Shown: positions 16,253 to 25,193, counted from the first letter of the stretch. The stretch: DNA of 64,000 bases from Pseudomonadota bacterium (GCA_023458595.1 JAEWYT010000105.1:1-64000), one strand, 5' to 3'. The notes: a model not told the origin generated them from the sequence alone. Made by a program: numbers and translations.

Positions 16253-16348
16253 TCCCTTCGCCGGCATGACCCGGATCAGGTTCGAAGGGTTCGGCCTCCC
16301 GCGAACAGGCGGATCGACCATCTCAGCTCCTGACGGAGCACCCCTCGG
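16253..16348 (-). promoter_or_regulatory. TPP riboswitch (THI element)
   Basis: Read leftward this region carries the THI-box landmarks in order: GAGGGGTGC at the 5' side, GGAGCTGAGATGG, then CCCTTCGAACCTGATCCGGG and the closing GCCGGCGAAGGG. It lies just upstream of the leader ORF and permease gene. TPP binding would hide the ribosome site or end transcription; no strong intrinsic terminator is seen after it, so control at translation initiation is more likely. Confidence 0.95.
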
Positions 16349-16428
16349 AACGTTTCAGAACATGGTGCAGCGCGGCGGCCATGGCAAGAGAGCCGCCGCG
16401 AAGAACTTTCTGCCGGGATCCGGAAATC

Positions 16429-17880
16429 CTACTGTGCGCCCCACGCCGCGAAGGCATCCTCGAAAGCGCGCTTGCCCGCATCTCCCTTCGCCAGCGACAG
16501 CACGGCGCGGCCGCCGTCCTTGTAGGTGATCGGGATGTCGATGAAGTCGCGGGCGGTCATCTCGCTGACGTTGCGATCGCGATCGATCTCCGATTCCGAC
16601 AGGCCGACGAGGAAGTAGTTGTCCATGACCGGCACCACGGCGCCGACCAGCGCCTGGCCGGTCGAGCGCGGCGTCGCCTTCATCAGGAGGCCGGGTATCG
16701 AGGCTATGCCCTCGTGCGCAAAGCCCGGCCCCGTCTGGAAGACGATCTCGATGATGTGGCTCGCCGGCAGCGCCTGGTCGTTGTTGCGCCGGATCGTCAA
16801 GGAGAGCTTGAGATCGCGCTCGGGCACGTCGACGTCGCCGCGGATCGCCTTCGCGACGCCGCCCACCGCATCGGTGTCGTCGACAAGCTGCCAGTTCACG
16901 GAGCCGCCGAGCGTGCTCGCCGGCGAAACGCCTCCCGCGCTTTCCTCGATGAGCAGCGCCTGCGCGACGCGCTCGCCCTCGGTCTCGGCGGCCGGAGGCG
17001 GTGCGACCGGTGCGGGCGCCGGCGCTGCGGCCTGCTCGCCCGCCTGGGGTGCGGACGAGGTTGCCGGTGCGGGTTCGGGTTCTTCGGCGTTGCCGGGGAT
17101 ACGGTCGGCGATCTTGCCGGTTTCGGAGGGCGCGTCGGTCTCGGACGAACCCGTCAGCGAGGCGACCATATCCATCACGGCGGCGCGCTGCCAGAAGCCG
17201 ACGCCGACGATGCCGAGCAGCACCAGCAGCAGGATTATCCAGGCGACGAAGCGGCCGGAGCCTTCGCGCTCCATCTCGTCGCCGTCGTCGAACATCTCCG
17301 CCGGCGGGGGGGGCCGCTCGGGGGCCGGCGTCGCGGGAGCGCGGGCGGCGGCCGGCTTCGGGGGCGGCGGGGTCGCCGGAACGGCCGGAGCGGCAGCGGC
17401 CGGCTGCCGTTTCGGTGCGGCGGGTGCAGCGGAAGGCTGCGGCACGGCGACGGGCGTCGCCGCCGGAGCCGGGGCGGGAGCGCCGAGCGAGGGTTCACGG
17501 CGTTCGACCGGCGCTTCGGCGGGTTCGGGACCGATGTCGTCGTCCTCGCTCTCGCCGTCGATGCGGTCGAGGGTCTTGCGCGCCTCGCGCGCCGCCGCCG
17601 AAGCGGCGCCGCCGAGCGCCTCGGTCTCGGACACGGCGGACTGGAACGCCTCGTGCGCCTTGGGCTGCTGTTCGGCGAACTCGGATTCCAGTTCGTCGAT
17701 GGCCCCGTCGAGGCTCTCGATCTGGCGGGCGATGTCGTCCGGCCCGACGGGCGGATCTATCGCCTCGAGCTGGGCGCGCAGAGCGGTACGCGCCTTGCCG
17801 TAGATGGCCTGCCGCGCGGCTTCGGTGTTGTTTTCGAGGTTCCCGACTGCGCGCCGGAGAACGGAAACGAAATCTGCCAT
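16429..17880 (-). CDS. Uncharacterised single-pass membrane protein linked to purA
   Basis: The 483-residue protein has three parts. The N-terminal 120 residues are charged and probably helical/coiled coil. A Pro/Ala-rich linker (about 125-205) leads to one transmembrane helix near residues 212-232 (FVAWIILLLVLLGIVGVGFW). After a second low-complexity Pro/Ala linker comes a folded C-terminal region from about residue 315 with SVNWQLV and KLSLTIRRNN-type beta strands. It is 34 bases downstream of purA on the same strand, so it is probably cotranscribed. I do not recognise an enzyme. The layout suggests a cytoplasmic sensor or scaffold tied through the membrane to a periplasmic domain. Confidence 0.75.
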   Translation of the reverse strand: MADFVSVLRRAVGNLENNTEAARQAIYGKARTALRAQLEAIDPPVGPDDIARQIESLDGAIDELESEFAEQQPKAHEAFQSAVSETEALGGAASAAAREARKTLDRIDGESEDDDIGPEPAEAPVERREPSLGAPAPAPAATPVAVPQPSAAPAAPKRQPAAAAPAVPATPPPPKPAAARAPATPAPERPPPPAEMFDDGDEMEREGSGRFVAWIILLLVLLGIVGVGFWQRAAVMDMVASLTGSSETDAPSETGKIADRIPGNAEEPEPAPATSSAPQAGEQAAAPAPAPVAPPPAAETEGERVAQALLIEESAGGVSPASTLGGSVNWQLVDDTDAVGGVAKAIRGDVDVPERDLKLSLTIRRNNDQALPASHIIEIVFQTGPGFAHEGIASIPGLLMKATPRSTGQALVGAVVPVMDNYFLVGLSESEIDRDRNVSEMTARDFIDIPITYKDGGRAVLSLAKGDAGKRAFEDAFAAWGAQ

Positions 17881-17914
17881 GATCTGAACTGCGCTACTCT
17901 AACTGTACGTAGGC

Positions 17915-19207
17915 TTAATCCCGAAACGGATCGTGGACAAGAATGGTGTCCTCCCGGCGCGGGCTCGTCGAAAGCAGCGCGACGGGGGCTCCGATCAGTT
18001 CCTCGATGCGGCGGACATATTTCACCGCCTGGGCGGGCAAATCCGCCCAGGAACGGGCCCCTTCGGTGCTTTCCGCCCAGCCTTCGAAGGTTTCGTAGAC
18101 CGGTTCGACCGCCGCCTGTGCGTCACGGGAGGCGGGCAGGTGATCGACGGTCTTGCCGCCGAGGCGGTATTCGACGCAGATCTTCAACTCGCCGAATCCG
18201 TCCAGAACGTCAAGCTTCGTCAATGCGATACCATCGATGCCGCCGGTGCGAATCGCCTGGCGCACCAGCACCGCGTCGAACCAGCCGCAGCGGCGCTTGC
18301 GGCCCGTCACGGTGCCGAACTCGCGGCCGCGCTCGCCGAGCCTGTTGCCGATGTCGCCGGTATCCTCGGTCGGGAACGGTCCGCTGCCGACGCGTGTCGT
18401 ATAGGCCTTGGTAATGCCGAGCACGTAGCCGAGCGCGCCCGGGCCGGTGCCCGAGCCGGTCGCGGCCTGTGCTGCGACCGTGTTCGACGAGGTGACGTAA
18501 GGATAGGTTCCGTGGTCGACGTCGAGCAGCGTGCCCTGCGCGCCCTCGAAGAGGATGCGGCGGCCACGGCGGCGCTCGCCGTCGAGCAGGGTCCAGACCG
18601 AGCAGGAATAGGGCAGTATCTTGCCGGCGATCTCGCGCAGCTGCTCCTCGAGCGCGCCGCCGTCCACTTCCGGCTTGCCGAGGCCTCGGCGCAGGGCGTT
18701 GTGATGGACGAGCAGGCGGTCGATCTTGCCGGCGAGGCTTTCGGACTCGGCGAGGTCGCTGACGCGGATGGCGCGGCGGCCGACCTTGTCTTCGTATGCG
18801 GGGCCGATACCCCGCTTCGTCGTGCCGATCATGGCCGCGCCGGCGGCCTCCTCGCGGAAGGCGTCGAGCTCGCGGTGCAGCGGCAGGATCAGCGTGGCGT
18901 TGTCGGCGATGCGCAGGTTTTCGGCGGTGACGGCGACGCCCTGCTCGGCGAGCCGGGCGATCTCGTCGGCGAGCGCCCAGGGGTCGATGACGACGCCGTT
19001 GCCGATCACCGACAGCTTGCCCGGCCGGACGATGCCGGAGGGCAGCAGGCTCAGCTTGTACGTCTTGCCGTCGACGACCAGCGTGTGGCCCGCGTTATGG
19101 CCGCCCTGGAAGCGCACGACCACGTCGGCGCGCTCGGACAGCCAGTCGACGACCTTGCCTTTACCCTCGTCGCCCCACTGCGAGCCGACGACCACCACAT
19201 TCGCCAT
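17915..19207 (-). CDS. purA: Adenylosuccinate synthetase PurA
   Basis: PurA joins IMP and aspartate using GTP, the first committed step to AMP. The 430-residue protein has the N-terminal P-loop-like motif GSQWGDEGKGK, the GGHNAGHT motif, the IMP-binding GTTKRGIGPAYEDK block near residue 130 and the C-terminal GTP-binding stretch. Length and motifs are those of the family throughout. The gene is the first of a leftward pair with the membrane protein at 16429, and diverges from an EamA exporter over about 155 bases that hold both promoters. Confidence 0.97.
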   Translation of the reverse strand: MANVVVVGSQWGDEGKGKVVDWLSERADVVVRFQGGHNAGHTLVVDGKTYKLSLLPSGIVRPGKLSVIGNGVVIDPWALADEIARLAEQGVAVTAENLRIADNATLILPLHRELDAFREEAAGAAMIGTTKRGIGPAYEDKVGRRAIRVSDLAESESLAGKIDRLLVHHNALRRGLGKPEVDGGALEEQLREIAGKILPYSCSVWTLLDGERRRGRRILFEGAQGTLLDVDHGTYPYVTSSNTVAAQAATGSGTGPGALGYVLGITKAYTTRVGSGPFPTEDTGDIGNRLGERGREFGTVTGRKRRCGWFDAVLVRQAIRTGGIDGIALTKLDVLDGFGELKICVEYRLGGKTVDHLPASRDAQAAVEPVYETFEGWAESTEGARSWADLPAQAVKYVRRIEELIGAPVALLSTSPRREDTILVHDPFRD

Positions 19208-19364
19208 GGACTTCCGATTTCCTTGTACCTGCGCCCTGCCGGCCGGGCCCGCGGGCGCGCGACTATAGCGGCATCCGCGCTGCCACGCGACAGCCGGCTA
19301 TCCCTTTACAGGCAAGCCTATAGCCGGTAGCGAAGCCCGTTACCAACCGTACTTTTCAATCAGG

Positions 19365-20306
19365 ATGACCACACCCGCCGCCCGAATCGGCCAATGGCTC
19401 TACGGCCAGGCCTATCTGCTGCTGACGCTCACGACGCTGTTCTGGGCGGGAAACATCGTGCTGGGCCGCTTCGTGGCCGGCCATGTGCCGCCTATCGCCT
19501 TCGCTTTCGTGCGCTGGGGCGGGGCGTTCTTGATTCTCCTGCCGTTCGCGTGGCCGCACCTGAAACGGGACTGGCCGACGATCCGTCGTCACGTGCCGAT
19601 GATCCTCGTCCTGTCGTTCACCGGCATCACTTCCTACAACACCATGGTTTATTTCGGGCTGCAGTTCACCGGCGCCCTGACGGGCGTGCTCCTGCAATCC
19701 TCTCAGCCGCTGATCATCGCGCTGGCGACGTTCGCGCTGTTCGGCGACCGGCTCACCCTGCGGCAGGCGACCGGCATCGTGATCTCGCTCGGCGGTGTCG
19801 CCGTGATCATCTGCCAGGGCGACGTCGCGAGGCTTCTGTCGATCCGGTTCAATTTCGGCGATGTCCTGATCCTCGCCGCCGTGGTGCTCTACGGGCTCTA
19901 TTCGGCGCTGCTGCGCAAGCGGCCCGCCGTCCACTGGATCACTTTCCTGGCGGTCACCTTCCTCGTCGGGGACATCCTGCTGAGCCCCGCGCTCGCCTGG
20001 GAGATATCGACCGGCTACGTGATGAGGCTCGACGCGCTGACGGTCGCGGCCTGTCTGTACGTGTGCATCTTCCCCTCGCTCATCGCCTACGCCTTTTTCA
20101 ACCGCGGCGTCGAACTGATCGGGGCGAACCGGGCCGGGCCGTTCTTCCATCTGATGCCGCTGTTCGGGGCGCTGATGGCGGTCGTCTTCCTCGGCGAGGA
20201 ATTCAAGCTCTTCCACGCCGTCGGCATGGTCGCGATCCTCTCCGGCGTGGCGCTGGCGACGGCCGCGCCGCGGACCGAAAAAAATCGCGTGTCATCAAAA
20301 ATTTAA
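19365..20306 (+). CDS. DMT superfamily transporter (EamA)
   Basis: The 313-residue inner-membrane protein has ten hydrophobic segments arranged as two EamA repeats (about residues 15-145 and 160-295), for example LLTLTTLFWAGNIVLGRF at the start of the first and NRAGPFFHLMPLFGALMAVVFLGE in the second. EamA proteins export amino acids, nucleosides or other small metabolites. The proximity to purA and to polyamine genes does not settle its substrate. The ATG at 19365 follows a weak CAGG ribosome site. Confidence 0.88.
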   Translation: MTTPAARIGQWLYGQAYLLLTLTTLFWAGNIVLGRFVAGHVPPIAFAFVRWGGAFLILLPFAWPHLKRDWPTIRRHVPMILVLSFTGITSYNTMVYFGLQFTGALTGVLLQSSQPLIIALATFALFGDRLTLRQATGIVISLGGVAVIICQGDVARLLSIRFNFGDVLILAAVVLYGLYSALLRKRPAVHWITFLAVTFLVGDILLSPALAWEISTGYVMRLDALTVAACLYVCIFPSLIAYAFFNRGVELIGANRAGPFFHLMPLFGALMAVVFLGEEFKLFHAVGMVAILSGVALATAAPRTEKNRVSSKI

Positions 20307-20319
20307 TTGCGTGTTAGGG

Positions 20320-20680
20320 GCGAAGCACCTACATACGCGCTCGCCCAATATTCGCACGTGCCTGTGGTCGCCGGGCTACCCCCGGGAAATTCCAGCGGGT
20401 GGCGACTTAAAGCAACGACGGTGCGGGCTTTTTTGGTCTCTGCCGGCTCCTCCAAAGGCCGGGGTTACTGAAGAGGCACACCATCCTTGCCCGACGTGCG
20501 GTTCGGCGATCCCGATCCAATCAAAGGCAACCAGGTTCCGGACGTGAAAACGGTCTGACGGCCGCGTTCGCGTATCCGGAGCACAGAAGTCGGCGTCGAC
20601 GCTGACGGCCTCCGCGTCTCCACAGCGCGGGCGCCGAGGGCATCGGCTCCGGTGGGTTCAACCTTTGGGATTGGGAGACA
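20320..20680 (+). ncRNA. Candidate speF-type leader RNA before ornithine decarboxylase
   Basis: The 380-base gap before the decarboxylase is the largest gene-free stretch in the window and looks structured. GTCGCC (20367-20372) pairs with GGCGAC (20401-20406), enclosing a CCGGG/CCCGG hairpin. GCCC and GCAC (20343-20357) can pair with GTGCGGGC (20421-20428), which is followed by a run of six T at 20429-20434, like an intrinsic terminator. A further CCGG hairpin follows at about 20443-20462. The speF motif is described before such decarboxylase genes in alphaproteobacteria. The assignment rests on context and structure only. Confidence 0.55.
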
Positions 20681-20686
20681 AGCCCG

Positions 20687-21820
20687 ATGACCACCGACCG
20701 CATCCGCTCCTTCCTCGCCGAGCGACGACCCGACGGGCCGTGCCTCGTTCTCGATCTCGACGTCGTGCGCGAGAACTACAACGCCTTTACCCGTGCGCTG
20801 CCCGGCACGCGCGTGTTCTATGCGGTGAAGGCCAATCCGGCGCCGGAAATCCTGAGCCTGCTCGCAGAGCTCGGTTCCTCGTTCGACACCGCCTCGGTGA
20901 CGGAGATCGAGCTCGCGCTCGCAGCCGGCGCGACGCCGGACCGGATCTCCTTCGGCAACACCATCAAGAAGGAGCGCGACATCGCGCGCGCCTACGAGCT
21001 CGGCGTGCGCCTGTTTGCCGTCGACAGTCACCAGGAGGTCGACAAGATCGCCCACGCCGCGCCCGGGGCGAAGGTGTTCTGCCGCGTGCTGTGCGACGGG
21101 TCGGGCGCCGAGTGGCCGCTCAGCCGCAAGTTCGGCTGCGATCCGCAGATGGCGATCGAGGTGCTCGAGCACGCCCACCGCGGCGGCCTCGTCGCCGCCG
21201 GCGTCTCCTTCCATGTCGGCTCGCAGCAGCGCGACACCGAGGCCTGGGACCGGGCGCTCGAGACGGCCGCGGGCGTGTTCCGGACGCTCGCCGAGCGTGG
21301 CATCACCCTCACCCTCGTCAATCTCGGCGGCGGCTTCCCGACCCGCTACCTGAAGGAAGTGCCGACGGTGGCGACCTACGGGGAGTCGATCTTCGGGGCG
21401 CTGAGCCGCCATTTCGGCAACCGTCTGCCGGAGACGATCATCGAACCCGGTCGCGGCATGGTCGGCGGCGCCGGCGTCATCAAGGCCGAGGTCGTGCTGA
21501 TTTCCCGCAAGAGCGCCGAGGATACGGTGCGCTGGGTATTCCTCGACATCGGCAAGTTCGGCGGCCTCGCCGAGACGATGGAGGAGGCGATCCGCTATCC
21601 GATCCGCACGACGCGCGACGGCGGCGAGGTGGCGCCCTGCATCATCGCCGGGCCGACCTGCGATTCCGCCGACGTGCTCTACGAGCGCGAGCCCTATCAT
21701 CTGCCGATAGGCCTCGAGATCGGTGACGAGGTCCTGATCGAAGCCACGGGCGCCTACACGACGACCTATTCGTCGGTTGCCTTCAACGGCTTCGCGCCCC
21801 TGCAATCCTATGTGATCTGA
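20687..21820 (+). CDS. Ornithine decarboxylase, fold type III
   Basis: The 377-residue protein is a eukaryote-like (alanine-racemase fold) decarboxylase that makes putrescine from ornithine; some relatives also take lysine. The PLP Lys is K48 in FYAVKANP. The barrel motif VGSQQRDTEAW, the glycine-rich VNLGGGFP and the EPGRGMVGGAG phosphate-binding loop are all present, and the catalytic Cys sits in GPTCDSADVL near residue 325. It is the first gene of a run with a GNAT and homospermidine synthase, which uses its product. A structured leader precedes it. The ATG at 20687 follows a GGGAGACAAG site. Confidence 0.93.
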   Translation: MTTDRIRSFLAERRPDGPCLVLDLDVVRENYNAFTRALPGTRVFYAVKANPAPEILSLLAELGSSFDTASVTEIELALAAGATPDRISFGNTIKKERDIARAYELGVRLFAVDSHQEVDKIAHAAPGAKVFCRVLCDGSGAEWPLSRKFGCDPQMAIEVLEHAHRGGLVAAGVSFHVGSQQRDTEAWDRALETAAGVFRTLAERGITLTLVNLGGGFPTRYLKEVPTVATYGESIFGALSRHFGNRLPETIIEPGRGMVGGAGVIKAEVVLISRKSAEDTVRWVFLDIGKFGGLAETMEEAIRYPIRTTRDGGEVAPCIIAGPTCDSADVLYEREPYHLPIGLEIGDEVLIEATGAYTTTYSSVAFNGFAPLQSYVI

Positions 21821-21831
21821 GGGAGGAGACG

Positions 21832-22389
21832 GTGATAGGGATCTTCTCCGAAAAGCCGGAAGACGCGCCTGCGATCGAGACGCTGCTCGACGGGGCCTTC
21901 GGTCCGCGCCGGCACATGAAGACCGCCGAGCGGCTGCGCGAGGGCCGCCGCCCGGCGGACGGCCTCGCACTCGTCGCCGTCGAGAAGCGTCGGCTTATCG
22001 GCACCATCCGGCTCTGGCACGTGGAGGCGGGCGATGCTCCCGCACTGCTCCTCGGGCCGGTCGCGGTGCACGAAGGCTGGCGCAACCGCGGCATCGGCGC
22101 GAAACTCGTCGAGACCAGCCTGAAGCGTGCGCAGGCGCAGGGCCATGGTGCCATCATCCTTGTCGGCGATGCTCCCTACTATGGGCGCTTCGACTTCCGC
22201 CGCGACCTGACGCTCGACCTGTCGCTGCCGGGTCCGGTCGATCCCGACCGGTTCCTCGGCCTCGAGCTGAAGCCGGGTGCTCTCGCCGGTACGCAGGGCC
22301 TCGTGCGCGGGACGGGCGCCACGGTTGCGGCCACGGGCGAGAGGCTTGTCGCCGACATGGACCGGGCCATCGCGGCATACTCGGGCTAA
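21832..22389 (+). CDS. GNAT family N-acetyltransferase
   Basis: The 185-residue protein starts at GTG 21832 after a strong GGAGGAG site, eleven bases past the decarboxylase stop. The acetyl-CoA motif A is clear in GPVAVHEGWRNRGIGAKLVE (near residues 65-85). It lies between ornithine decarboxylase and homospermidine synthase on the same strand, so a role in acetylating a polyamine or its precursor is attractive, but GNAT genes move between substrates and the sequence does not prove it. The C-terminal half resembles YhbS-type GNATs that end with an extended helical/strand region. Confidence 0.85.
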   Translation: MIGIFSEKPEDAPAIETLLDGAFGPRRHMKTAERLREGRRPADGLALVAVEKRRLIGTIRLWHVEAGDAPALLLGPVAVHEGWRNRGIGAKLVETSLKRAQAQGHGAIILVGDAPYYGRFDFRRDLTLDLSLPGPVDPDRFLGLELKPGALAGTQGLVRGTGATVAATGERLVADMDRAIAAYSG

Positions 22390-22431
22390 TCGCGCGAATC
22401 CGCGCAGCCGAACTCAAGGATCGATCTCGAA

Positions 22432-23862
22432 ATGGCAGATTGGAAGACTCACGCGAAATTCGACGGGCCGATCGTGATGGTCGGCTTCGGCTCGATCGGC
22501 ACCGGCACCCTGCCGCTGATCCTCCGGCACATCGACTTCGACAAGGCCGACATGGTGATCGTCGACCCGAGCGACGACCACAAGAAGATCGCCGACGAGA
22601 ACGGCATCCGGTTCCTGCAGGAATCGATCACGTGGGAGAACTACCGCGAGGTGCTGACGCCGCTGCTCACCGCCGGCGGGCGCAAGGGCTTCTGCGTCAA
22701 TCTCTCGGTCGACGTGTCGAGCGTGGCGATCATGGATCTCTGCATGGAGCTCGACTGTCTCTACATCGACACCGTCGCCGAGCCATGGCTCGGCTACTAC
22801 ACGGACTCCAGCCTGTCGGTGTCGCAGCGTTCCAACTACGCACTGCGCGAATCCGTTCTCGACCTGAAGCGGCGCAAGCCGTCCGGATCGACCGCGATCT
22901 CCTGCTGCGGGGCCAATCCGGGCATGGTGTCCTGGTTCGTCAAGCAGGCGCTCGTCAATCTCGCCGATGATCTCGGCGTCGCCTACGAGCACCCCGCGAG
23001 CAGGGAAGAATGGGGCAGGCTCGCCCGGAAACTCGGCGTCAAGGGCATCCACATCGCCGAGCGCGACACCCAGCGCGCCCGGGAGCCGAAGCCTTTCCAG
23101 GTCTTCGTCAACACCTGGTCGGTGGAGGGCTTCATCTCGGAGGGCCTGCAGCCGTCGGAACTCGGCTGGGGCACGCACGAGAAGGCGCTGCCACCGGACG
23201 GGAAGACACACGACTTCGGCTGCGACGCGGCGATCTATCTCATGCGCCCCGGCGCCGGCACGAAGGTGCGCAGTTGGACGCCGACGGCGAAGGCCCAGCA
23301 CGGCTTCCTCGTAACCCACAACGAGTCGATCTCGATCGCCGACTATTTCACTGTCCATAAGGCCGGCAAGGCGGTCTATCGGCCGACCTGCCACTATGCC
23401 TATCATCCCTGTAACGACGCGGTGCTGTCGCTGCACGAGATGGCCGGGCAGCAGTGGAAGGCGCAGCCGGACTGGGTTATCCTCGACGAGAAGGACATCG
23501 TCGACGGTATCGACGAACTCGGCGTGCTGCTCTACGGCCACGCCAGGAACGCCTACTGGTTCGGCTCGCAGCTCTCGATCGAAGAGGCGCGCAAGCTCGC
23601 GCCCTACCAGAACGCGACCGGCCTGCAGGTGACGTCGGCGGTGCTCGCCGGAATGATCTGGGCGCTGGAGAACCCGCGCGAGGGCGTCGTCGAGGCCGAC
23701 GAGATGGACTACCGGCGCTGCCTCGAGGTCCAGCTTCCCTATCTCGGTCCGGTCAAGGGCTTCTATACGGACTGGAACCCGCTGGTGGACCGCGGCGCGC
23801 TGTTCCCCGAGGACATCGACGCGGAGGATCCCTGGCAGTTCAGGAACGTAATCGTGCGGTAG
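22432..23862 (+). CDS. hss: Homospermidine synthase
   Basis: Bacterial homospermidine synthase joins two putrescine units in an NAD-dependent reaction with no net redox change. The 476-residue protein has the N-terminal Rossmann motif VGFGSIGTG near residue 16, and the family stretches CCGANPGMVSWFVK near residue 155 and YRPTCHYAYHPCNDAVLS near residue 310. The length is as expected. It follows the decarboxylase and GNAT with short gaps, giving a compact pathway from ornithine to homospermidine, the main long polyamine in many Rhizobiales. Confidence 0.95.
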   Translation: MADWKTHAKFDGPIVMVGFGSIGTGTLPLILRHIDFDKADMVIVDPSDDHKKIADENGIRFLQESITWENYREVLTPLLTAGGRKGFCVNLSVDVSSVAIMDLCMELDCLYIDTVAEPWLGYYTDSSLSVSQRSNYALRESVLDLKRRKPSGSTAISCCGANPGMVSWFVKQALVNLADDLGVAYEHPASREEWGRLARKLGVKGIHIAERDTQRAREPKPFQVFVNTWSVEGFISEGLQPSELGWGTHEKALPPDGKTHDFGCDAAIYLMRPGAGTKVRSWTPTAKAQHGFLVTHNESISIADYFTVHKAGKAVYRPTCHYAYHPCNDAVLSLHEMAGQQWKAQPDWVILDEKDIVDGIDELGVLLYGHARNAYWFGSQLSIEEARKLAPYQNATGLQVTSAVLAGMIWALENPREGVVEADEMDYRRCLEVQLPYLGPVKGFYTDWNPLVDRGALFPEDIDAEDPWQFRNVIVR

Positions 23863-23885
23863 GTGCTGAGCGCCCCATCCGGCGT

Positions 23886-24500
23886 TCAGACCACACGGCA
23901 CCTACGGAGGTCGAAGATACGGCCCGCCCGGGCCTTCTTGAGCGCATCGACCAGTGCGCCGCTGAGGAAGAAGGCATTCTGGAACCGGCTGTCGCACCAC
24001 AGGTCTGGTCCCTGCAAAGCCTGTCGTCCCAAGGCAATGTCGTCGTCCCGGGTCGAAGATTCCGGCCACCAGATGTCATGACCCTGCCAGGGCTGATGGA
24101 TTTCCTTCGATTCCCCTGGCAGGACCGCGTCCTTGACGGCGCCGAGGCCGAGCAGGAAGTGACGGCCCTCGACCGGTGTCGTGCGGTCGTACTCGAAGAT
24201 GTCGACGGGATGGACGCCGCCCTCGCCGAGATCGAACTGTTCGAGGATTCCGGCGGCTTTCTCGGAAACGACGAAGAAACCGTTGGCGAAGCAGAAGCCG
24301 TTCATGTGACCCACGGGCTTGTCGCGATATACTCCGTAGAATGCTGCGGGAAGCTCGCTGCGCGGCATGGCTTGCCCGCCGAGGTAGCGTTTCGACACCT
24401 CGGCCGCTTTCTTGCGGTCGGCGAGCGACAGGTCCGACCTCACCTTCAGCCACAGATCATGCGCGTAGAACCAGACGCTCATCCAGGCTTCGCCGGACAT
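23886..24500 (-). CDS. Imm11-like (DUF1629) protein, no adjacent toxin
   Basis: The 204-residue cytoplasmic protein shows the pattern of Imm11/DUF1629 proteins: an internal FFVVSEKAAGILEQF motif near residue 75, a central HFLLGLGAVKDAV stretch, and a C-terminal block with DLWCDSRFQNAFFLSGALVD then a basic IFDLRRCRVV tail. Imm11 proteins are often immunity partners of polymorphic toxins, but many members lie alone. No toxin, VgrG, Rhs or secretion gene is near. The ATG at 24500 has a GAGG site six bases upstream. The assignment is by remembered motif pattern. Confidence 0.62.
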   Translation of the reverse strand: MSGEAWMSVWFYAHDLWLKVRSDLSLADRKKAAEVSKRYLGGQAMPRSELPAAFYGVYRDKPVGHMNGFCFANGFFVVSEKAAGILEQFDLGEGGVHPVDIFEYDRTTPVEGRHFLLGLGAVKDAVLPGESKEIHQPWQGHDIWWPESSTRDDDIALGRQALQGPDLWCDSRFQNAFFLSGALVDALKKARAGRIFDLRRCRVV

Positions 24501-24623
24501 ACGATCCTCGCCGCTCCGGTAACTTCCTTTGTGTTACGGACGTAGCGTTGAAATCGTAACAGCGCCTTACCTTGCGGCATATTTTTCGCGGCGGTTCGCC
24601 GTTATCCGCCCTTCGGACCGGCG

Positions 24624-25193
24624 CTACTCCGCCGCCTGCGCCTTCTGCCAATTCAAAACCTCGCCGCGGGCGGGGTAGTCCTTGGCCAGCACGAAATCGA
24701 CGCCCGCGAGCACGGCCTGCATGGAAGGCCTGGCGAAGGGCATGGTCTGCACCGAGGCGAAATAGAGCGTGCCGTCGGGCTTCACCAGGAACAGGCCGGG
24801 CTCGGTGAACAGTGCCGGCTCGGGCACGCTCGGCGGTGGCTTCGCCAGGCCTTCGGAAACGTAGAGGCCCCAGCGGCGGGCGGTGGCGAAGTCGAGGCCG
24901 TAGCCGAGGGTCAGATCGTCGAGCATCCAGTCGATCTTCGTCTTCTCGGCGGCTTCCCGTGTGTCGGAGGAAATGGCGATCGGCTCGACGCCGCGTTTCT
25001 TGAAATCCTCGAGCAGGTCCTCGATCTCGCGCAACTGCCGGCTGCAGATCGGGCAGTGCAGGCCGCGATAGAAGACGATCATCGTGAAGGCCTTCGGCTT
25101 CCGGCCGGCGAGGCGCCAGGTGCCGCCTCCGGCGAGGGCGACCTCGAGTTCGGGGACAGGCCGGCGCGGCATCAGGGGAACGATCTCGGACAT
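24624..25193 (-). CDS. Peroxiredoxin-like (AhpC/TSA) protein
   Basis: The 189-residue protein has a thioredoxin fold with the active-site stretch FYRGLHCPICSRQLREIE near residue 50, where CPIC replaces the usual PVCT of typical peroxiredoxins. This is the pattern of a peroxiredoxin-like family that also resembles bacterioferritin comigratory protein. A resolving Cys is provided by the second Cys of CPIC. It likely reduces peroxides or a disulfide in the cytoplasm; no signal peptide is seen. The start at 25193 (MSEIVPLMPRR) is chosen because upstream residues are Arg-rich and unlike the family. Confidence 0.85.
   Translation of the reverse strand: MSEIVPLMPRRPVPELEVALAGGGTWRLAGRKPKAFTMIVFYRGLHCPICSRQLREIEDLLEDFKKRGVEPIAISSDTREAAEKTKIDWMLDDLTLGYGLDFATARRWGLYVSEGLAKPPPSVPEPALFTEPGLFLVKPDGTLYFASVQTMPFARPSMQAVLAGVDFVLAKDYPARGEVLNWQKAQAAE

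Noticed and set aside
20311..20547. 78-residue + strand frame in the leader of ornithine decarboxylase
   Set aside because: No ribosome site, no family-like sequence, and it overlaps RNA pairings and a T-run.
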